This document shows, piece by piece, positions 51,271 to 52,833 of a DNA stretch of 52,833 nucleotides; within the stretch, counting starts at the first letter, position 1, and each line of letters starts with the position of its first letter. Where the stretch lies: positions 1 through 52,833 of the forward strand of contig CANDBT010000032.1 of NCBI GenBank assembly GCA_947383005.1, in the 5' to 3' direction. The notes beneath the pieces were generated by a model. The model was not told where the DNA came from. It ran no database searches and saw nothing but the letters and a program-made list of their open reading frames with translations. This stretch comes from an uncultured bacterium. GTDB taxonomy: Bacteria; Bacillota; Clostridia; Lachnospirales; Lachnospiraceae. The translations under genes were made by a program, and so were the position numbers.

Positions 51271-51420
51271 TTATATACTAACACCAACCCTGTTTTCCAG
51301 ACAGAAATACAAATCTCCCGCATGGACTTCTGTCAATTGGGAATCGACTTCAAGTGAGAGAGTAGAAATAGAAGCAACGAAACACTCTCTTTCTTCTTTT
51401 GCCAGGACATATTGATCAAT
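51271..51420 (-). pseudogene. Unrecognised short coding fragment
   Basis: A 49-codon frame without a start (AKEERECFVASISTLSLEVD, then TEVHAGDLYFCLENRVGVSI) looks protein-like but has no start and no identified family. It may be a decayed 3' end. The gap 51181-51599 holds nothing else I can support. Confidence 0.25.
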
Positions 51421-51599
51421 TCACGCTTCTGCCTCGTGTTCAGAAGCGTGAATAATTTCCCGACAATCTGTTCGCCCGATTTCGATAAATCAAATACCGT
51501 TAATTTCCCAGCATGACCACCACCCACTCAATCCTACTCTCTTTTGCCAAACCAGCCCGCGATATTGCTTGTACGAGGATGAATGACATATGAAAAGCA

Positions 51600-52235
51600 T
51601 CATTCAAAAATTCGAAGTTGTTCTGCGATTCTCTGCATCTTGACATCTGTTTTAGAAAGCATATCAGCACATTCCAGCAGTTCGCGGTCAATCTCCGGGC
51701 CGCAGGGCCTATCCTTTTTGTAGCGCAGGCTATGTTCCAACGCCGCCCAGGTGTCCATCGCTGTTGTTCGAAGCTGTAATTCACAAATCACTTTCTGAAC
51801 GCCGGTCTTAAAAGGAACAGGGACAGCGATAATCAGATGCAGGCTCCGATAACCGTTTGGCTTTGGTGTTTTGATATAATCCTTTTCCAGCAGAAGTTCC
51901 ATGAAACCGTCCGCAAGCAGATTGTCCCGCACTTTATAAACATCTGATAAATACTCGCAGATAATCCGCACTCCTGCTACATCGTGCAAGTTCTCCATAA
52001 TGGATTTCGTTGTGAGCGGCATCCCCCTATTTCGCAGTTTACGATTGATGCTGAGAGGCTGCTTGATGCGGCTGGAAATGGAGCGAATCGGATTGTGCTT
52101 ACCGCTGACGCCCGCTTCTTTTTCCATAATATTCAGGCGCATGGAAACACACTGGATGGCACTTTCATACAAAGCCATAATCTGCTGGTAGTGTAGGTGG
52201 AATCTTGTAAATTCTTCATCATCGGGGAGGAACAT
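51600..52235 (-). CDS. Small alarmone synthetase (RelA/SpoT domain)
   Basis: From the ATG at 52235 (AAAGGTG 8 bases before) this is 211 residues, the usual size of RelQ-type synthetases that make (p)ppGpp from GTP/GDP and ATP. The RelA_SpoT domain is complete: DVAGVRIICEYLSDVYKV, KTPKPNGYRSLHL, ELQLRTTAMDTWAALEHSLRYK. It has no hydrolase or regulatory domains. An upstream ATG at 52265 would overlap the MATE gene end. The two genes are 7 bp apart on the same strand, so a pump and an alarmone enzyme are probably co-transcribed. Confidence 0.92.
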   Translation of the reverse strand: MFLPDDEEFTRFHLHYQQIMALYESAIQCVSMRLNIMEKEAGVSGKHNPIRSISSRIKQPLSINRKLRNRGMPLTTKSIMENLHDVAGVRIICEYLSDVYKVRDNLLADGFMELLLEKDYIKTPKPNGYRSLHLIIAVPVPFKTGVQKVICELQLRTTAMDTWAALEHSLRYKKDRPCGPEIDRELLECADMLSKTDVKMQRIAEQLRIFE

Positions 52236-52242
52236 ATCAGTT

Positions 52243-52833
52243 TCACCTTTTATCTCGTTCATCATACCGCAGTTCCTTAGTTCCTTTCATCATCTTTTTG
52301 GATGTGCATAGATACAGCAAAGCGACTAATGCGGTGGAGAGAATATCCGCCACTGGCTGCGCCCACACAAGGCCGACCACGCCCAGCCATGCTTGCAGGA
52401 TGAATAGAGCGGGGATATAGATGATTCCCTGACGGCTCAAATTGACGATCAGAGCCGGGGTGGCGGCTCCCATAGCCTGCAAGGAATTACACAACACATA
52501 GAACAAGCCAAACAAGATACTTGTAGTCAGTAGAATGTTGGTAAAATTCACCGCATAGTCAAAGGCGGCTGGTTCCGTCAGAAATGCGCCTACGATTTGA
52601 TTGCGGAGCAGATAGCAGAGGGCAGTCATAACGGCGCTAAGCCCCAGAGAAAAGATACCGGAACACCGCATTATTTTCTTGAACCGCTCCCACAATTTTG
52701 CGCCGACACAGTACCCCAGCAAAGGTTGAATACCCTGCCCAAAGCCAATACAGACCATTCCAGTCATCATTGTTACTTTCATAGCTACCCCGATACCGGC
52801 CACGGCCATATCGTCATAGTTCGCCATCTGTGC
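52243..52833 (-). CDS. MATE-family efflux pump, partial (C-terminal part)
   Basis: The reading frame enters from the right edge and gives 196 residues with about five to six membrane helices; GFGQGIQPLLGYCVGAK and LLTTSILFGLFYVLCNSLQAMG are typical of the second half of MATE transporters. The 5' part lies outside the window. The alarmone synthetase gene follows within 7 bp. It is distinct in sequence from the MATE gene at 39706-41043. Confidence 0.9.
   Translation of the reverse strand, partial: AQMANYDDMAVAGIGVAMKVTMMTGMVCIGFGQGIQPLLGYCVGAKLWERFKKIMRCSGIFSLGLSAVMTALCYLLRNQIVGAFLTEPAAFDYAVNFTNILLTTSILFGLFYVLCNSLQAMGAATPALIVNLSRQGIIYIPALFILQAWLGVVGLVWAQPVADILSTALVALLYLCTSKKMMKGTKELRYDERDKR

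Overview
The window looks like the chromosome of an anaerobic, probably spore-forming Firmicute, most likely a Lachnospiraceae or related Clostridia. Supporting features are an oxygen-sensitive class III ribonucleotide reductase (nrdD), a fused AdhE behind Rex-like operators, glnA next to an ANTAR RNA-binding regulator, a tyrosyl T-box leader, a SpoVB-like flippase, a DUF4349 lipoprotein, and strong purine-rich ribosome binding sites. No rRNA or tRNA gene and no CRISPR array was seen. No species is assigned.

Layout. 0-7 kb: a SHOCT-like small gene and a truncated serine recombinase (mobile-element debris) flank a sugar unit: a LacI-type regulator, a PTS EIIBCA gene split by one in-frame TAG, and a HAD phosphatase, sharing three near-identical operators. 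A secreted cell-wall-binding-repeat protein follows. 7-19 kb: a phosphotransferase, adhE, an unrecognised protein, a DacF-like carboxypeptidase cut short by a repeat, a polysaccharide deacetylase, an amidase with SPOR domain, dapF, and the ANTAR regulator with glnA. 19-29 kb: a BFD-type iron-sulfur protein, a secreted protein, nrdD with NrdR-like boxes, then a 1181-residue J-like/TPR protein paired with an HscC-type Hsp70. 29-39.5 kb: YitT, a subtilisin-like protease, recQ, tyrS with its T-box, the DUF4349 lipoprotein and the SpoVB-like flippase. 39.5-52.8 kb: a patchwork of accessory genes: Uma2 remnant, MATE pump with divergent MerR, AraC/EamA/DUF2000, TipAS-type MerR, broken HAD, acetyltransferase, HD protein, AraC, an IS91-type remnant, DUF3795, an N-truncated FRG protein, a small alarmone synthetase and a second MATE pump running off the end.

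The most unusual content lies between the genes. The first 36 kb is full of structured repeats. One class (called C-type here) has an outer stem, a perfect inner hairpin and an invariant one-sided loop with the core TTCC; the stems change sequence from copy to copy but keep pairing. A second class (B-type) is about 144 bp, ends in GTTACTGTTCAC and its complement, and folds as three hairpins closed by the ends; a divergent copy again keeps the pairing with different sequence. A third class (A-type) has ends related to TAACAGTTCAGACGG. One B copy sits exactly where the DacF-like gene is broken, and C-type units lie between the tyrosyl T-box terminator and tyrS. Apart from a possible B-type scrap at about 39.5 kb, these repeats vanish to the right of 36.3 kb, which supports a different history for the accessory region. 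All functional statements come from reading motifs in the sequence; no database search was run.
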